This document shows, piece by piece, positions 38,319-47,852 of a stretch of 48,615 bases of DNA. Origin of the DNA: Limisphaerales bacterium (lineage in GTDB: Bacteria > Verrucomicrobiota > Verrucomicrobiia > Limisphaerales > UBA11358). Position numbers and translations under genes: made by a program. Positions within the stretch are counted from its first letter, which is position 1. Each line of letters opens with the position of its first letter. Under the pieces are notes generated by a model. That model ran no database searches and was not told where the DNA came from. It saw nothing but the letters and a program-made list of their open reading frames with translations. The DNA lies in NCBI GenBank assembly GCA_025362675.1, contig JANYFN010000166.1:1-48615 (forward strand), given 5' to 3'.

Positions 38319-39431
38319 TCAGAAGATGGTTCTTTGCAGCAACCACCAGGTTCCGGCCACGACAATCACACCGGAACCAGCCGGCATGAGTCGCAGCACA
38401 AATTGAGGCCGTTCGCGCAACTTCCAGATCACCGGTAAAAACAATGCCGCCAGTGTCATTTGGCAAATCTCCACACCCAGATTGAAAGAAAATAAGGGCA
38501 CGAAAATACTTCCACCATTTGAGCCGACGCCGAGATCTCGCAGCGCCGTGGCAAAGCCGCAGCCGTGCACCAGCCCGAAACCAAACGCGAGCAGCCAGCG
38601 TTGGTCCATGTTCTGGCGAAGGATATTTTCGACGCCGACATAAATAATGGAAACCGCGATCAACGGCTCAATGATGCTCGGAGGAATGTTGATCAGGTTC
38701 ATCGTCGCCAACGCCAGCGTCAGCGAATGTGCCACCGTGAAAGCGGTGATGATTTTTAGTGCCGACTTGAAACTGCCCCCGACCAGCAATAATCCCAACA
38801 AAAATAAGATATGATCATATCCGGTCGCGATGTGCATGACGCCTAGGACGAGAAACTCCTTGAATGAGTGCTGGGCCGCCGGTGGGGATACTTTTCCCGT
38901 CAACGCCAGCGTGCAGGAATCATAAGTGGCATCCAGCATTTCCTGAGCTAACAATTTATTTTCCTGATCGCGAACGGTGAGAAATTGACGATGGCCCCGC
39001 GCTAGACGGTTTAACATTTCAGAATGGATCGCTAGTTGTCCGGCCAACGGACCGGGATATAACATCTCAAATTGGATCGCGCCGGTAGGGTCGCGGCGAA
39101 CGCTAACCTCGGTCACGGAAATATTTCGAGAATCTTCCTTAACGACGAAGGCTTCCCGAGCGATTCGGGTCAGGCTCGGCTGGGCGGCGATAAGTTCATC
39201 CACCGAAATCGTGCCATCATGATTCGCGTCAAGCGGAGTAAGGAATTGGACATCAGTCGGCGACATCGCGAGTTGAATCTGCACGCCGCGGTCGTTGAGT
39301 CTAGCCGTAACAACACTTAATCCGGGATCATGGGCAAATACCGAAACAGCACAGCCAAAGCATGACAGGAAAAAAATAAAGCGATACCACCGGTAGTTGA
39401 CTCCGAGAGTGGTGATCGCTTTTTTGCACAT
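38319..39431 (-). CDS. HupE/UreJ-family membrane protein with EF-hand-like motif
   Basis: 'GYDHILFLLGLLLVGGSFKSALKIITAFTVAHSLTL'; 'DANHDGTISVDE' EF-hand loop. Confidence 0.88.
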   Translation of the reverse strand: MCKKAITTLGVNYRWYRFIFFLSCFGCAVSVFAHDPGLSVVTARLNDRGVQIQLAMSPTDVQFLTPLDANHDGTISVDELIAAQPSLTRIAREAFVVKEDSRNISVTEVSVRRDPTGAIQFEMLYPGPLAGQLAIHSEMLNRLARGHRQFLTVRDQENKLLAQEMLDATYDSCTLALTGKVSPPAAQHSFKEFLVLGVMHIATGYDHILFLLGLLLVGGSFKSALKIITAFTVAHSLTLALATMNLINIPPSIIEPLIAVSIIYVGVENILRQNMDQRWLLAFGFGLVHGCGFATALRDLGVGSNGGSIFVPLFSFNLGVEICQMTLAALFLPVIWKLRERPQFVLRLMPAGSGVIVVAGTWWLLQRTIF

Positions 39432-39506
39432 AAATTTTGGTTGTTAAAACCGGTGGTAGTTCAGGCATCAGTATTTGCCAGACTACCACCGGTTATGACT
39501 AATTAG

Positions 39507-41024
39507 TTACGGATGAACGTGATTACGTCCATTCTGCGGGGTTGGCTCGTAAGGAAATACTTTATTATAAGCCATATCGTTGCCATCGACATTATCGCCG
39601 TAAGGTCCGCGAATGATCGGTGGGCTGGTCCGCAAATCACTGGCCAGAGCCGTGACCGCGATGTCAATCACGTCATCACCGAAGCGACGGCCATTCGGCC
39701 AGCCACCGGGAATCGTGCCGCCGCCGAAGCCGGGTTGAATCGTGCTGGTAAGTGTGTCCCCGCCGAAGATACCCAGCCGTGAATAGCCAGCATCATCTGG
39801 ATTGGTCGAACTGCTCGCACCACCACCCGCTAACCGGCATGGCCCGGTGGAAAGATCCACCTTAATCAAGTCGGGAATAAAAATCCCGGCAATGTCCGTG
39901 CGATTAGTTTCCGGGGCGGGACCCGCGCCGACAAAAACGATGGCATTGATCAAATGCGCCAGTTCCGGAGTCAACGCATACTTCTTAAACAATTGTTTGT
40001 CCTGCGTCGGGCTGCTGCGGCTATACATATCCTTATCCGCAATGGCCACCAAGGCTTCATTGAAAAGCGGATTACCTTGGCGGGCCACTTGGATATACGG
40101 GCCGTAGATTATGCCACCGCGACTCATATAGCGGTTAGGGTCATTATTAGGATTTGATTCGTCGGTCCGATAGTTTGCAACTGGACTGATCAGCACCTGA
40201 ACTTGGCGACGACTGGTCGTGGCGTAAACACCGACGACCTGCGCCTCACCGCCCAATTCACTGAGTGGAATCGCCAATGCCATCATGTGGACGTTAAAAC
40301 CAGCTTGTGAATCCTTGCCGGGGGAACGGAGTTGCAGTAAGTCAAAGATAGACTGGATGTCGCCGTAAAACCCATCATCGCGCTGGCCGGCAAAAGCCAC
40401 ATATCCATTTGGCAAATTGGTAATCGCCTGGGCCGTGTAATGATCTAACTCGCCAGCCGTGGCCACGCCGTCCTTTGCCGGATTCTCACCGTTGTCACCC
40501 TGATTGTAAAGCGGGGTGGCAATACCTTGGTTGTTGGGCGGAACCATGCCCGTGCCCAAGACCGTTGATTTATGGGTGCGATTGTTGACTTTGGTAACTG
40601 TATAAGTCTGGGTCAGGTTTTGCGCGGCATCCCCAACGTCGCCAATGACGCCCAAATACGATTGTAGAATGGTTTTCGTGTTTTTATATTTGGTCTTGAA
40701 CTGGAATTGATAGCTATAAGTTGCAACGCCCGCCGCCACGTCCTTGCCGGTCGCAACGTGGATCTGGTATAGCACATTATCGTCGAAGTTATACTTGTTG
40801 GGACCGATGCCCGGTTCCTCGAAGGGATAGACGCTCAAGGCGGTGACTAGTTTTTTGACTCCGTTGTCTTGTTGCACGAAGGCATAGACATCCGTGGTGT
40901 TGGCCGAAGGATCAAGCACGATCAACGGCGCATCCATATGGCTGGAAGCGAAGACTGACGTGGCCACGGCTCCAGCCATTAGGCAAGCCAGTCTAAGGCT
41001 AGTTATTTTATTGTTTGTTTTCAT
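39507..41024 (-). CDS. DUF4331 family secreted protein
   Basis: 'SSHMDAPLIVLDPSANTTDVYAFVQQDNG', typical DUF4331 N-terminus. Confidence 0.9.
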   Translation of the reverse strand: MKTNNKITSLRLACLMAGAVATSVFASSHMDAPLIVLDPSANTTDVYAFVQQDNGVKKLVTALSVYPFEEPGIGPNKYNFDDNVLYQIHVATGKDVAAGVATYSYQFQFKTKYKNTKTILQSYLGVIGDVGDAAQNLTQTYTVTKVNNRTHKSTVLGTGMVPPNNQGIATPLYNQGDNGENPAKDGVATAGELDHYTAQAITNLPNGYVAFAGQRDDGFYGDIQSIFDLLQLRSPGKDSQAGFNVHMMALAIPLSELGGEAQVVGVYATTSRRQVQVLISPVANYRTDESNPNNDPNRYMSRGGIIYGPYIQVARQGNPLFNEALVAIADKDMYSRSSPTQDKQLFKKYALTPELAHLINAIVFVGAGPAPETNRTDIAGIFIPDLIKVDLSTGPCRLAGGGASSSTNPDDAGYSRLGIFGGDTLTSTIQPGFGGGTIPGGWPNGRRFGDDVIDIAVTALASDLRTSPPIIRGPYGDNVDGNDMAYNKVFPYEPTPQNGRNHVHP

Positions 41025-41062
41025 TTTATTTTATTGTTTATTTTCGTTTTATCTTATTGTTC
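41003..41062. repeat. 23-bp AT-rich tandem repeat (2 full + 1 partial) across the DUF4331 start codon
   Basis: TTATTTTATTGTTTGTTTTCATT / TTATTTTATTGTTTATTTTCGTT / TTATCTTATTGTTC. Confidence 0.85.
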
Positions 41063-41067
41063 TACCC

Positions 41068-42456
41068 TCATTGCCCGTCGGAAAAAACCGTAGTGGAAGG
41101 TTCAGCCGCGGCAGCTGATTGACTAATCAGACCGAAAGTGCCTGCCGATTGCTGAAATTGTTTTTGTTCGGAAGGCAACAGTAACGGCAACATTCCGGCG
41201 GTCTTTCCAAACCACTTGGCGGCCTCCGCGGCATGTCCGGCCCGGCTGGCGATAATGGTGGCGTGAAAAAATAGACGCGCATCCTGGGTGCCTTCCGCCA
41301 GTGCCTTTTCCATTTCTTGATAAGCTTCCCCGGAGCGTCCACTGGCGGCCAGTGCCCAGGCAAGTGCGTCATGGGTGAAGACATCGGCCCGTGAAGCCAA
41401 TTCGTTTCGGGCTAGCTCTAAGGCTGTCAAACTCTCCTTCCCTTGGGTGGCTAGATACAGCGCATAGGTTCTAGGATCAGCGCTGGCACCGTGTTGATTG
41501 AGGCGAGCTTCCACAACCGCCGCATCCTCGTCGCGCCCAGCGGCGTGCAACGCTTCGGCCAGCGCCCATTGATAATCCGGCAGCGGATTCGCGATCTCAG
41601 ATCGTGTAAAACTTTCGACCGCGTCAGTATTTTTACCATCCGCTAACTGCAAACGCCCGAGTAAGAGCAGTGCCGGGGCATAATCTTTTTGGTAATCCAG
41701 CCCGGCTGCAATAGTCTCATTCGCTTGGGAAATTTGTCCCGCTTGGAATTGAAAGAAGGCCAGCCTGGTATCAACCCACGCGGCGGATTCAGGCGCATTG
41801 GGACTCGCCGCACTTACGGCCAACCGCATTAGTTCTGTCGCGCCCGCCAGATCACCTTTTAGCCAGCGATAATGCGCAATGCGGGCATAGGCTTCCAGAT
41901 CCGGTTTAATATCTACCATCTTTTGATAAGCTTCAGCGGCTAACTCCAGCTGTCCTTGCTCCATCAGAACATCGCCCAGCAGCCCATAGTCGAAAGAACG
42001 TCCGCGTTTCGCCACGAGTTCACGGGCTAAAGGTTCGGCTTCTTTGAACCTATGAAGGTTTTGCAACACGTGACCACGGAGTAACAACGCCTCGGGGCAA
42101 TACGGTTTTCGCGAATTAAGACAATAGGCACATTGCTCCGCCAGCTTGTAGTAACCTGGGTCGAAACTCGCGCGCGCCTTCGCCACAAAGAGCCAGCCCA
42201 GGATTTCCAGTGATTGAAACGGTTCGGATTCGGTCTTGATTTTTTCCTGATAACGGACGATGTCGCGGTCGATTTTTTTATCACCGCGATGCGGTGTCAG
42301 CACCAGCGCACAGGGATCGGGCGCGCCGTTCTGGCCGACCTCATTGACCGAAACTGAAGCCATGGGCGGCCGCGCCGGGAGGCTCGCCGCCTGTTTTCTC
42401 TGGCAGGAAGCAGTGACCAAACTCACCACCAAGGGAATCATCAACCATTTTTTCAT
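41068..42456 (-). CDS. TPR-repeat secreted/lipoprotein-like protein
   Basis: MKKWLMIPLVVSLVTASCQRKQ N-terminus (internal start) and TPR repeats. Confidence 0.8.
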   Translation of the reverse strand: MKKWLMIPLVVSLVTASCQRKQAASLPARPPMASVSVNEVGQNGAPDPCALVLTPHRGDKKIDRDIVRYQEKIKTESEPFQSLEILGWLFVAKARASFDPGYYKLAEQCAYCLNSRKPYCPEALLLRGHVLQNLHRFKEAEPLARELVAKRGRSFDYGLLGDVLMEQGQLELAAEAYQKMVDIKPDLEAYARIAHYRWLKGDLAGATELMRLAVSAASPNAPESAAWVDTRLAFFQFQAGQISQANETIAAGLDYQKDYAPALLLLGRLQLADGKNTDAVESFTRSEIANPLPDYQWALAEALHAAGRDEDAAVVEARLNQHGASADPRTYALYLATQGKESLTALELARNELASRADVFTHDALAWALAASGRSGEAYQEMEKALAEGTQDARLFFHATIIASRAGHAAEAAKWFGKTAGMLPLLLPSEQKQFQQSAGTFGLISQSAAAAEPSTTVFSDGQ

Positions 42457-42747
42457 AAGTCTATTAAGTCGGTGTTGGGTTATCAAACTGAGCAATCTAA
42501 TTTATTCTTAATTGATTTACGCCGCTCAATTCATAGTGGATGCAAATAATTTGAGGAGCCGAAGTTTTTTTTACAGAAGCAGTTGGCCGTAAGTTTGGAA
42601 GTGGAAACTAGCTCGCTGATTTTGAGTCAATAAAGGTGCCAGCAAACCTTATCATTGCGTCGCTATTTTTGCTGCGAACGATTGGAATCGCGGGGTTTGT
42701 AACCTCCTCCGTCACACATGAGCGGGTGGCGGAGCGCTTGAGTTAGG

Positions 42748-43131
42748 TCAAGCTTTTGATCTTTGCTTGGTTTCTTTTTTCAACGGCAAATGTTCTGCGT
42801 CCGCGAGATGCGCGGCGACGGGCGAAGTAGCGACTTTCAAAATGGAATTTCTCCCGCCAAACGGATTCGGCACCGATTCCGCCGCCGACGGATCAGGTAT
42901 CCAATGACCATCCACAATAAGGCAGTATTCATAAGTGCCGGGCGCGAGCAGGGTTTCTTTCCACCAATTGCCGACACCGGAAGAATGGAGCGTCTTAGCT
43001 TCCGGCTGCCAGCGATTGAAGCTGCCCGCCACGCACACGGACTTGGCCGTGGGATGCGTGAACTCGAAGCGCACCGGCATCAATGGCAAACCGGGACTGG
43101 GAGCGTTGTCGTGATTGTGATTGTGTTTCAT
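42748..43131 (-). CDS. CBM48 / isoamylase N-terminal early-set domain protein
   Basis: 'VRFEFTHPTAKSVCVAGSFNRWQPEAKTLH...WWKETLLAPGTYEYCLIVDGHWIPDPSA'. Confidence 0.9.
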   Translation of the reverse strand: MKHNHNHDNAPSPGLPLMPVRFEFTHPTAKSVCVAGSFNRWQPEAKTLHSSGVGNWWKETLLAPGTYEYCLIVDGHWIPDPSAAESVPNPFGGRNSILKVATSPVAAHLADAEHLPLKKETKQRSKA

Positions 43132-43167
43132 ATTTTCAAATACCTTCGTCAAATTATTTAAGGGCGG

Positions 43168-44106
43168 TTACTTCACCGATGCATATTTTGCAGCTTCACG
43201 CCGTGACGCACACTTGGCACCACAACTGCCTCCCCACGCCGTGATCAAAAGGCCGATCAATAGCGCAAAAAATGACCAGAGAGCGGCGCACGAAAGATTG
43301 TGCGCGACCGCATCGGCGGTCGCCCGGGCTTTTTGTTCAGCCACGGCTTTCAGGTTTTCTAATTCGGCTTGGAGATTATTGTAGGAGGTCGTCCATTCAT
43401 CCACGGTTTTCAGGGCATCAGCCTCGGTCATTTGTGAGTTATCCACCAGCGCTTTGACCACGGCCGTGCGATTCGTCGCCATGCCCATATCATTGGCGGA
43501 GGCGAATAATTTCGTCACTGCAAAACCGATTTCGCGTCTGGCGCGCGTGCTGGCTTTGGGCGTTGCGTTCGTCGGCACGGATTGCACCGCTTCATCAATA
43601 AAACTGCCGAGCTGATCCGCGCTGCGTTTGACACCTGCTTTCGCCACTTCGCCCACCCCGTCAGCGACCACTTGTCCTCCCATGCCCATGCCTGCGCCCA
43701 ACACTTTCAACGCGCCACCAAGCACCATACCTGTGCCCGTTGAAAGCAGAAGGAACGTGATGATCAGCGTCACGCTCCAAACTAAAATTCCATGGATGAA
43801 ACCGTGCTGCGCCGAATGGGAAAAACGTCCCGCTACCGCGCCGCCAAACCACAGGGCAGCCAGTGCGCAGAGCGTCCAGACAATGGCGGCGCCCACGCTA
43901 AAATTTGCCACTGGATTAGCGTCGGTGATTGGTGAAAAAACGGACAACCCGGCACCCACGCCCAGGGCCGTCAGGAGGATGTGAATGCCAATCGCTGCGA
44001 CAGTGCCGCCAATAATCGCCTTCCAGCATAAGGACGGAAACAGGGCGGGTCCGCAGGGTGATGAAATAGTTTCGGTCGTTCCAGGAATAGATGAGTCGTT
44101 TAGCAT
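43168..44106 (-). CDS. Multi-pass membrane protein of stress cluster, unknown function
   Basis: Start MLNDSSIPGTTET; several TMs with Gly-rich segments. Confidence 0.7.
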   Translation of the reverse strand: MLNDSSIPGTTETISSPCGPALFPSLCWKAIIGGTVAAIGIHILLTALGVGAGLSVFSPITDANPVANFSVGAAIVWTLCALAALWFGGAVAGRFSHSAQHGFIHGILVWSVTLIITFLLLSTGTGMVLGGALKVLGAGMGMGGQVVADGVGEVAKAGVKRSADQLGSFIDEAVQSVPTNATPKASTRARREIGFAVTKLFASANDMGMATNRTAVVKALVDNSQMTEADALKTVDEWTTSYNNLQAELENLKAVAEQKARATADAVAHNLSCAALWSFFALLIGLLITAWGGSCGAKCASRREAAKYASVK

Positions 44107-44146
44107 AGTAGTGGTAAATAATGATTGAATTAAGATTGGCGGCAAA

Positions 44147-44275
44147 TCACTTGCCGAACATTTTGGCAATAATGAAAATCATAATGGCTCCGAAAAGCCC
44201 ACCCCCTCCGAGGAGATAAACTAAGGAGAAACCGGCAGCGGCAAACATGGGAGTTATTATTAATAGTGCGATCAT
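44147..44275 (-). CDS. Tiny (42 aa) hydrophobic protein, not in ORF track
   Basis: MIALLIITPMFAAAGFSLVYLLGGGGLFGAIMIFIIAKMFGK*, between two stress genes on the same strand. Confidence 0.6.
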   Translation of the reverse strand: MIALLIITPMFAAAGFSLVYLLGGGGLFGAIMIFIIAKMFGK

Positions 44276-44341
44276 AGTAAGAATTGAATGGTTATAGGTT
44301 TGTTACCCCCGCAACCACCTGGCGGCGGTTGCAGGGCAGCG

Positions 44342-44941
44342 TTAATTACTTTCACGCAAAGTTTCTGCCCGTTTGCGGCTGGGGACGGATGGACGACTGC
44401 CCGAGCGCTTCACCGATTTTTCGTTGGCATCGTCCCCCACTTCTTTTGCATCAGATTCGCCCAATGCCTGCTGGTTGCAAGTGCTGCGCGCCAGTTCAGT
44501 CAGTGATTCATTGGCCGCCTTCTCTTCTTCAAGGATTTCCTGCAAGAGGCCGACTGCTTCTTCGTTCTCCAACAATCCAGCCCATTCGTGCAAGCAGCCA
44601 TAGGATGCTATCTCATAATGCTCCACCTTCTGTGCGGCCGAAACTAACGCGGCGTTGATGGCGGGTGAACCTTTGAAATCAGCGGCGATTTCGTCGCCCT
44701 CTTTCAGCAGACCGACGGTGGCTTCGCAAGTTTTACCCTTCGCATTTTCGTCAAAGGACTCGAAAACTTGTTCCAACTTCGTGACGTGGCCCTCGGTTTC
44801 CTTCAAGTGCGCTCGGATAGCGGCTCGCAAATCGTCGCAGGTGGCAGCCTTCGCCATTTTTGGCAACGCTTTGACAAGGCGTTTTTCGGCATCATACATA
44901 TCCGCCAGTTCGTCCAGGAACAGATTTTTTAGTGTCTTCAT
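44342..44941 (-). CDS. DUF892 (YciE/YciF-like ferritin-like) protein
   Basis: 'MKTLKNLFLDELADMYDAEKRLVKALPKMAKAA', 'KVEHYEIASYGCLHEWA'. Confidence 0.93.
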   Translation of the reverse strand: MKTLKNLFLDELADMYDAEKRLVKALPKMAKAATCDDLRAAIRAHLKETEGHVTKLEQVFESFDENAKGKTCEATVGLLKEGDEIAADFKGSPAINAALVSAAQKVEHYEIASYGCLHEWAGLLENEEAVGLLQEILEEEKAANESLTELARSTCNQQALGESDAKEVGDDANEKSVKRSGSRPSVPSRKRAETLRESN

Positions 44942-44977
44942 TTTTATTTGGTATTAGATGAATATCGTGCTGAGGAA

Positions 44978-45571
44978 TTAGGAACGCGGAGCAAGGTAAC
45001 TTTCTTTGACCGGGCGATAACTTGACTCGGCCAGCTTGGTTGGTTTGGGAGCGGGCGTGGATGCTTCACCCGTGACACAAATATCCTGCGCCGCCGCACC
45101 GGTGAAAATGGCTTTGGCGCGGGTAATTTCGCCGGAGTTCTCGGTGTGAACCGAGATGAGGATGTTGCCCTGTTTGATCTTCCCCTCGTAACGCTTCGCT
45201 TCCAGTTCAGGAATACCCAGGCCAATCAGTCCACCGGCAATGCCACCGACGGCCGCACCAATCGCGGCACCGCTCAACGCCGCCATGATCGGTCCGGCCG
45301 CGATAAACGGCCCGACTCCGGGGATCGCCAGCGCGCCAATGCCCGCGATCCAACCCAACGCTCCGATTGCGACCCCGCCCGCGACCGCACCAGTCACCGC
45401 CCCTTCTGGTGCTTTGGTGTTCTTCTCATGTGCAAAGTCATGACTCGTGCCTTTGTCGGCGAACAAGGCCGAGATGTCGTTGTGGGAAAATTTCGCCTCC
45501 TTAAGCTGGTCAACAATAGTGTCGGCCTGACTAAGCGAAGTGGCGATGCAGAATACCGATTTTTTTGACAT
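44978..45571 (-). CDS. General stress protein with glycine-rich hydrophobic core
   Basis: 'KKSVFCIATSLSQADTIVDQLKEAKFSHNDISALFADKG' plus Gly/Ala zipper. Confidence 0.8.
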   Translation of the reverse strand: MSKKSVFCIATSLSQADTIVDQLKEAKFSHNDISALFADKGTSHDFAHEKNTKAPEGAVTGAVAGGVAIGALGWIAGIGALAIPGVGPFIAAGPIMAALSGAAIGAAVGGIAGGLIGLGIPELEAKRYEGKIKQGNILISVHTENSGEITRAKAIFTGAAAQDICVTGEASTPAPKPTKLAESSYRPVKESYLAPRS

Positions 45572-45615
45572 GATGTTTTTATTTCTTTGGTTAGTTTAGT
45601 TAGCTGCCGTAAAAA

Positions 45616-46968
45616 TTAATTACTGCTGGTAGTAAGCTGGACTTCCAACTGATTATCCACATTTCCGGTGTTGGCGATGCGGTTGGCAATGTCGCCGATC
45701 CGGCGTTTTTCTTCCGCCGTATTGACCGGTCCCCGCAACGTGACCTGGCCATCTACCGTGATGATCTTGACGTTCTTGGCATTCGTGGACATTCCGTCTT
45801 CAGCAATGATTTCTTTGCGGATTTGCGCCGTGGTGTTGATGTCCGACTGATTATTTCCCTGATCAATCGGGGTCAAGGTGCGGTCATCGCGCTCACTGAC
45901 ATTGCGCCGGGAGTTGTCCGCCTCCGAGACATGACTCGTAGTGAAGTAAGGTTCAAGGTTATAGGCCCGATAAACACCACCAATGTAATTAGTCTGGTCG
46001 AAATCAGGCCATTGACTGTTCTTAAAGTGTGGCGAATTAGCCAGCAACTCTTTACTCGTATCCATGACGAGGTCTTTATGGTTTTCGCTAAACTGGAGCA
46101 ACGTCGGCGGGATGGCACTTAACTCATCGCCGATACCCAGATAGCCACCCGAAGCGACAATCACTGCCACAATGCGACCGGCGGCGACATCCACCGCGAA
46201 ATTTTTCACCCCGCCAATCTTATCATCTTGTAAATCTCTTACGGCCATCCCCATCAACTTGCTCGCCATCTGCACATAGCCAAGGCGAGCTTGTCCTTTA
46301 CCACCGCTAGTTGAATCGCGATTTGCGATGACGGCGGAGGTAGAGGTGGTGGAAGTATTGTTTGTGTCCGCGTAGTTCCGAACTCTACTCACGCCCGAGT
46401 TGTCATCCATCCGGCGTGCCGTGTCGTTATAAATGGTCCCAAACGTGTTAAGGGCCACCGCCACATCATCGTTTTCATGGCCCGCGGCGGCATAAGGCTG
46501 ATCGCCATAGTTGCCATAGACCTCATTCAACCCGGTGGCCTGCGTTGCTCCGTTCAAATGCAAACTGTTAAATTTAGTTCCGGCCAGAAATTTTTTCTTG
46601 TTGGCATCCAGATGTAACATGTGACGCGAAATATCATGATGCAGCGCCCCAGGCGGGACCGCGATGAGTGTAGGCCGCAAGCCCATGAATCCACCGCTAG
46701 CGACGACCACCAGCACCATGCGCCCGGACGACACGTCCAGCGCCAAATCGGACACTTTGCCCAATTTCTCGTTTTGGTAGTTTTGAATTTCTAGTCCGAT
46801 CACGTCGCTGGCCTTGACGACATTGTTGAGCCGGTCAGACTGATTCATCGAGGCATTATTTGAGCCGTCTTCATTCATACTGACATCATTAGTTTCAGCG
46901 ACGAGCATCGTCGGCGAGAGCAGACCGACGGCAGCGACGCCGGTGATGATATGTAATTTCAATTTCAT
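45616..46968 (-). CDS. Exported protein with two PRC-barrel domains and C-terminal BON domain
   Basis: Duplicated 'KLGKVSDLALDVSSGRMVLVVVASGGFMG' / 'KIGGVKNFAVDVAAGRIVAVIVASGGYLG'; C-term 'NVKIITVDGQVTLRGPVNTAEEKRRIGDIA'. Confidence 0.9.
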   Translation of the reverse strand: MKLKLHIITGVAAVGLLSPTMLVAETNDVSMNEDGSNNASMNQSDRLNNVVKASDVIGLEIQNYQNEKLGKVSDLALDVSSGRMVLVVVASGGFMGLRPTLIAVPPGALHHDISRHMLHLDANKKKFLAGTKFNSLHLNGATQATGLNEVYGNYGDQPYAAAGHENDDVAVALNTFGTIYNDTARRMDDNSGVSRVRNYADTNNTSTTSTSAVIANRDSTSGGKGQARLGYVQMASKLMGMAVRDLQDDKIGGVKNFAVDVAAGRIVAVIVASGGYLGIGDELSAIPPTLLQFSENHKDLVMDTSKELLANSPHFKNSQWPDFDQTNYIGGVYRAYNLEPYFTTSHVSEADNSRRNVSERDDRTLTPIDQGNNQSDINTTAQIRKEIIAEDGMSTNAKNVKIITVDGQVTLRGPVNTAEEKRRIGDIANRIANTGNVDNQLEVQLTTSSN

Positions 46969-47036
46969 TATGTGATAAGTGTTTGATGGTTTTTTGTTAC
47001 CACACTGACTTTAAATTCAATCTCTTTTCCCAGCTA

Positions 47037-47051
47037 TAGGGTGTTACCCTA
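47037..47051. promoter_or_regulatory. Perfect palindrome TAGGGT-GTT-ACCCTA
   Basis: 69-83 nt upstream of the PRC/BON gene start. Confidence 0.6.
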
Positions 47052-47060
47052 ACCACCGCC

Positions 47061-47540
47061 TTACAACGGCAGCCGGTTGGGTAATGGCTGCCCCTGCCAG
47101 TTGGGTGGTGGCGCAGTCTCCGGGTGGTTGCTAGCAACCCCATATAAAACATCTTTAACCGTGTTCAACAATTCCTCGAAGGTATAGGGCTTTAGCAGCA
47201 CCGCCGTCGGACGCAGACTCGGATAGGCGGTGAAAGACCAATCTGGCAAACTTCCGGTCGCCATGATAACTGGCAAGGCCAGATGTGCGGCGCGCGCTTT
47301 CTTCAACAAGTCCACGCCCGACAAATTCGGCATCTTATGATCGGTAACCATCAAGTCGTAGGCGTTTGCCTGGAGCGCGTCCCAAGCCGCCCGACCATCT
47401 TCAGCCGCATCCACCTGATAGCCTGAGTATACCAATACTTCGATGTTGAGACGGCGAAGCACCGGCTCGTCTTCCACTACCAGAATGCGTTGGCGCAAGA
47501 CCGCGCCGGGCTGCAACGTCATATTTTTAGCTGTCAACAT
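47061..47540 (-). CDS. Response regulator receiver protein
   Basis: 'QRILVVEDEPVLRRLN', 'DLMVTDHKMPNLSGVDLL', 'LLKPYTFEELL'. Confidence 0.93.
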   Translation of the reverse strand: MLTAKNMTLQPGAVLRQRILVVEDEPVLRRLNIEVLVYSGYQVDAAEDGRAAWDALQANAYDLMVTDHKMPNLSGVDLLKKARAAHLALPVIMATGSLPDWSFTAYPSLRPTAVLLKPYTFEELLNTVKDVLYGVASNHPETAPPPNWQGQPLPNRLPL

Positions 47541-47568
47541 AAGTTTAATAGGATTAACAATCGTTGGT

Positions 47569-47766
47569 TCAGCGCACCTGCGGCACGCGGATGTCCCCGG
47601 TATGTCCCAGCACCCCAAAGGCGGACAATAGCCACAACACCACACAGATTACTACGACGATGTTGAGGATTTTTTTGATCTTAGCGTCCATCGGGATGTA
47701 AGTATTGACGAGCCAGAGCAGCACGCCAACGATGATGAGCGTAACGACAAGCGAGATTAGTGACAT
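47569..47766 (-). CDS. Thivi_2564-type small membrane protein
   Basis: MSLISLVVTLIIVGVLLWLVNTYIPMDAKIKKILNIVVVICVVLWLL. Confidence 0.85.
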   Translation of the reverse strand: MSLISLVVTLIIVGVLLWLVNTYIPMDAKIKKILNIVVVICVVLWLLSAFGVLGHTGDIRVPQVR

Positions 47767-47841
47767 ACTGATGCTCCGGTTTGATTGGGTTGGTGATAAT
47801 TCACACTGCGACTCTAGGTCAAATAGACACTGGAGGATATG

Positions 47842-47852
47842 GGGTATTACCC
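47842..47852. promoter_or_regulatory. Palindrome GGGT-ATT-ACCC
   Basis: 76-86 nt upstream of the Thivi_2564-type gene. Confidence 0.5.
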
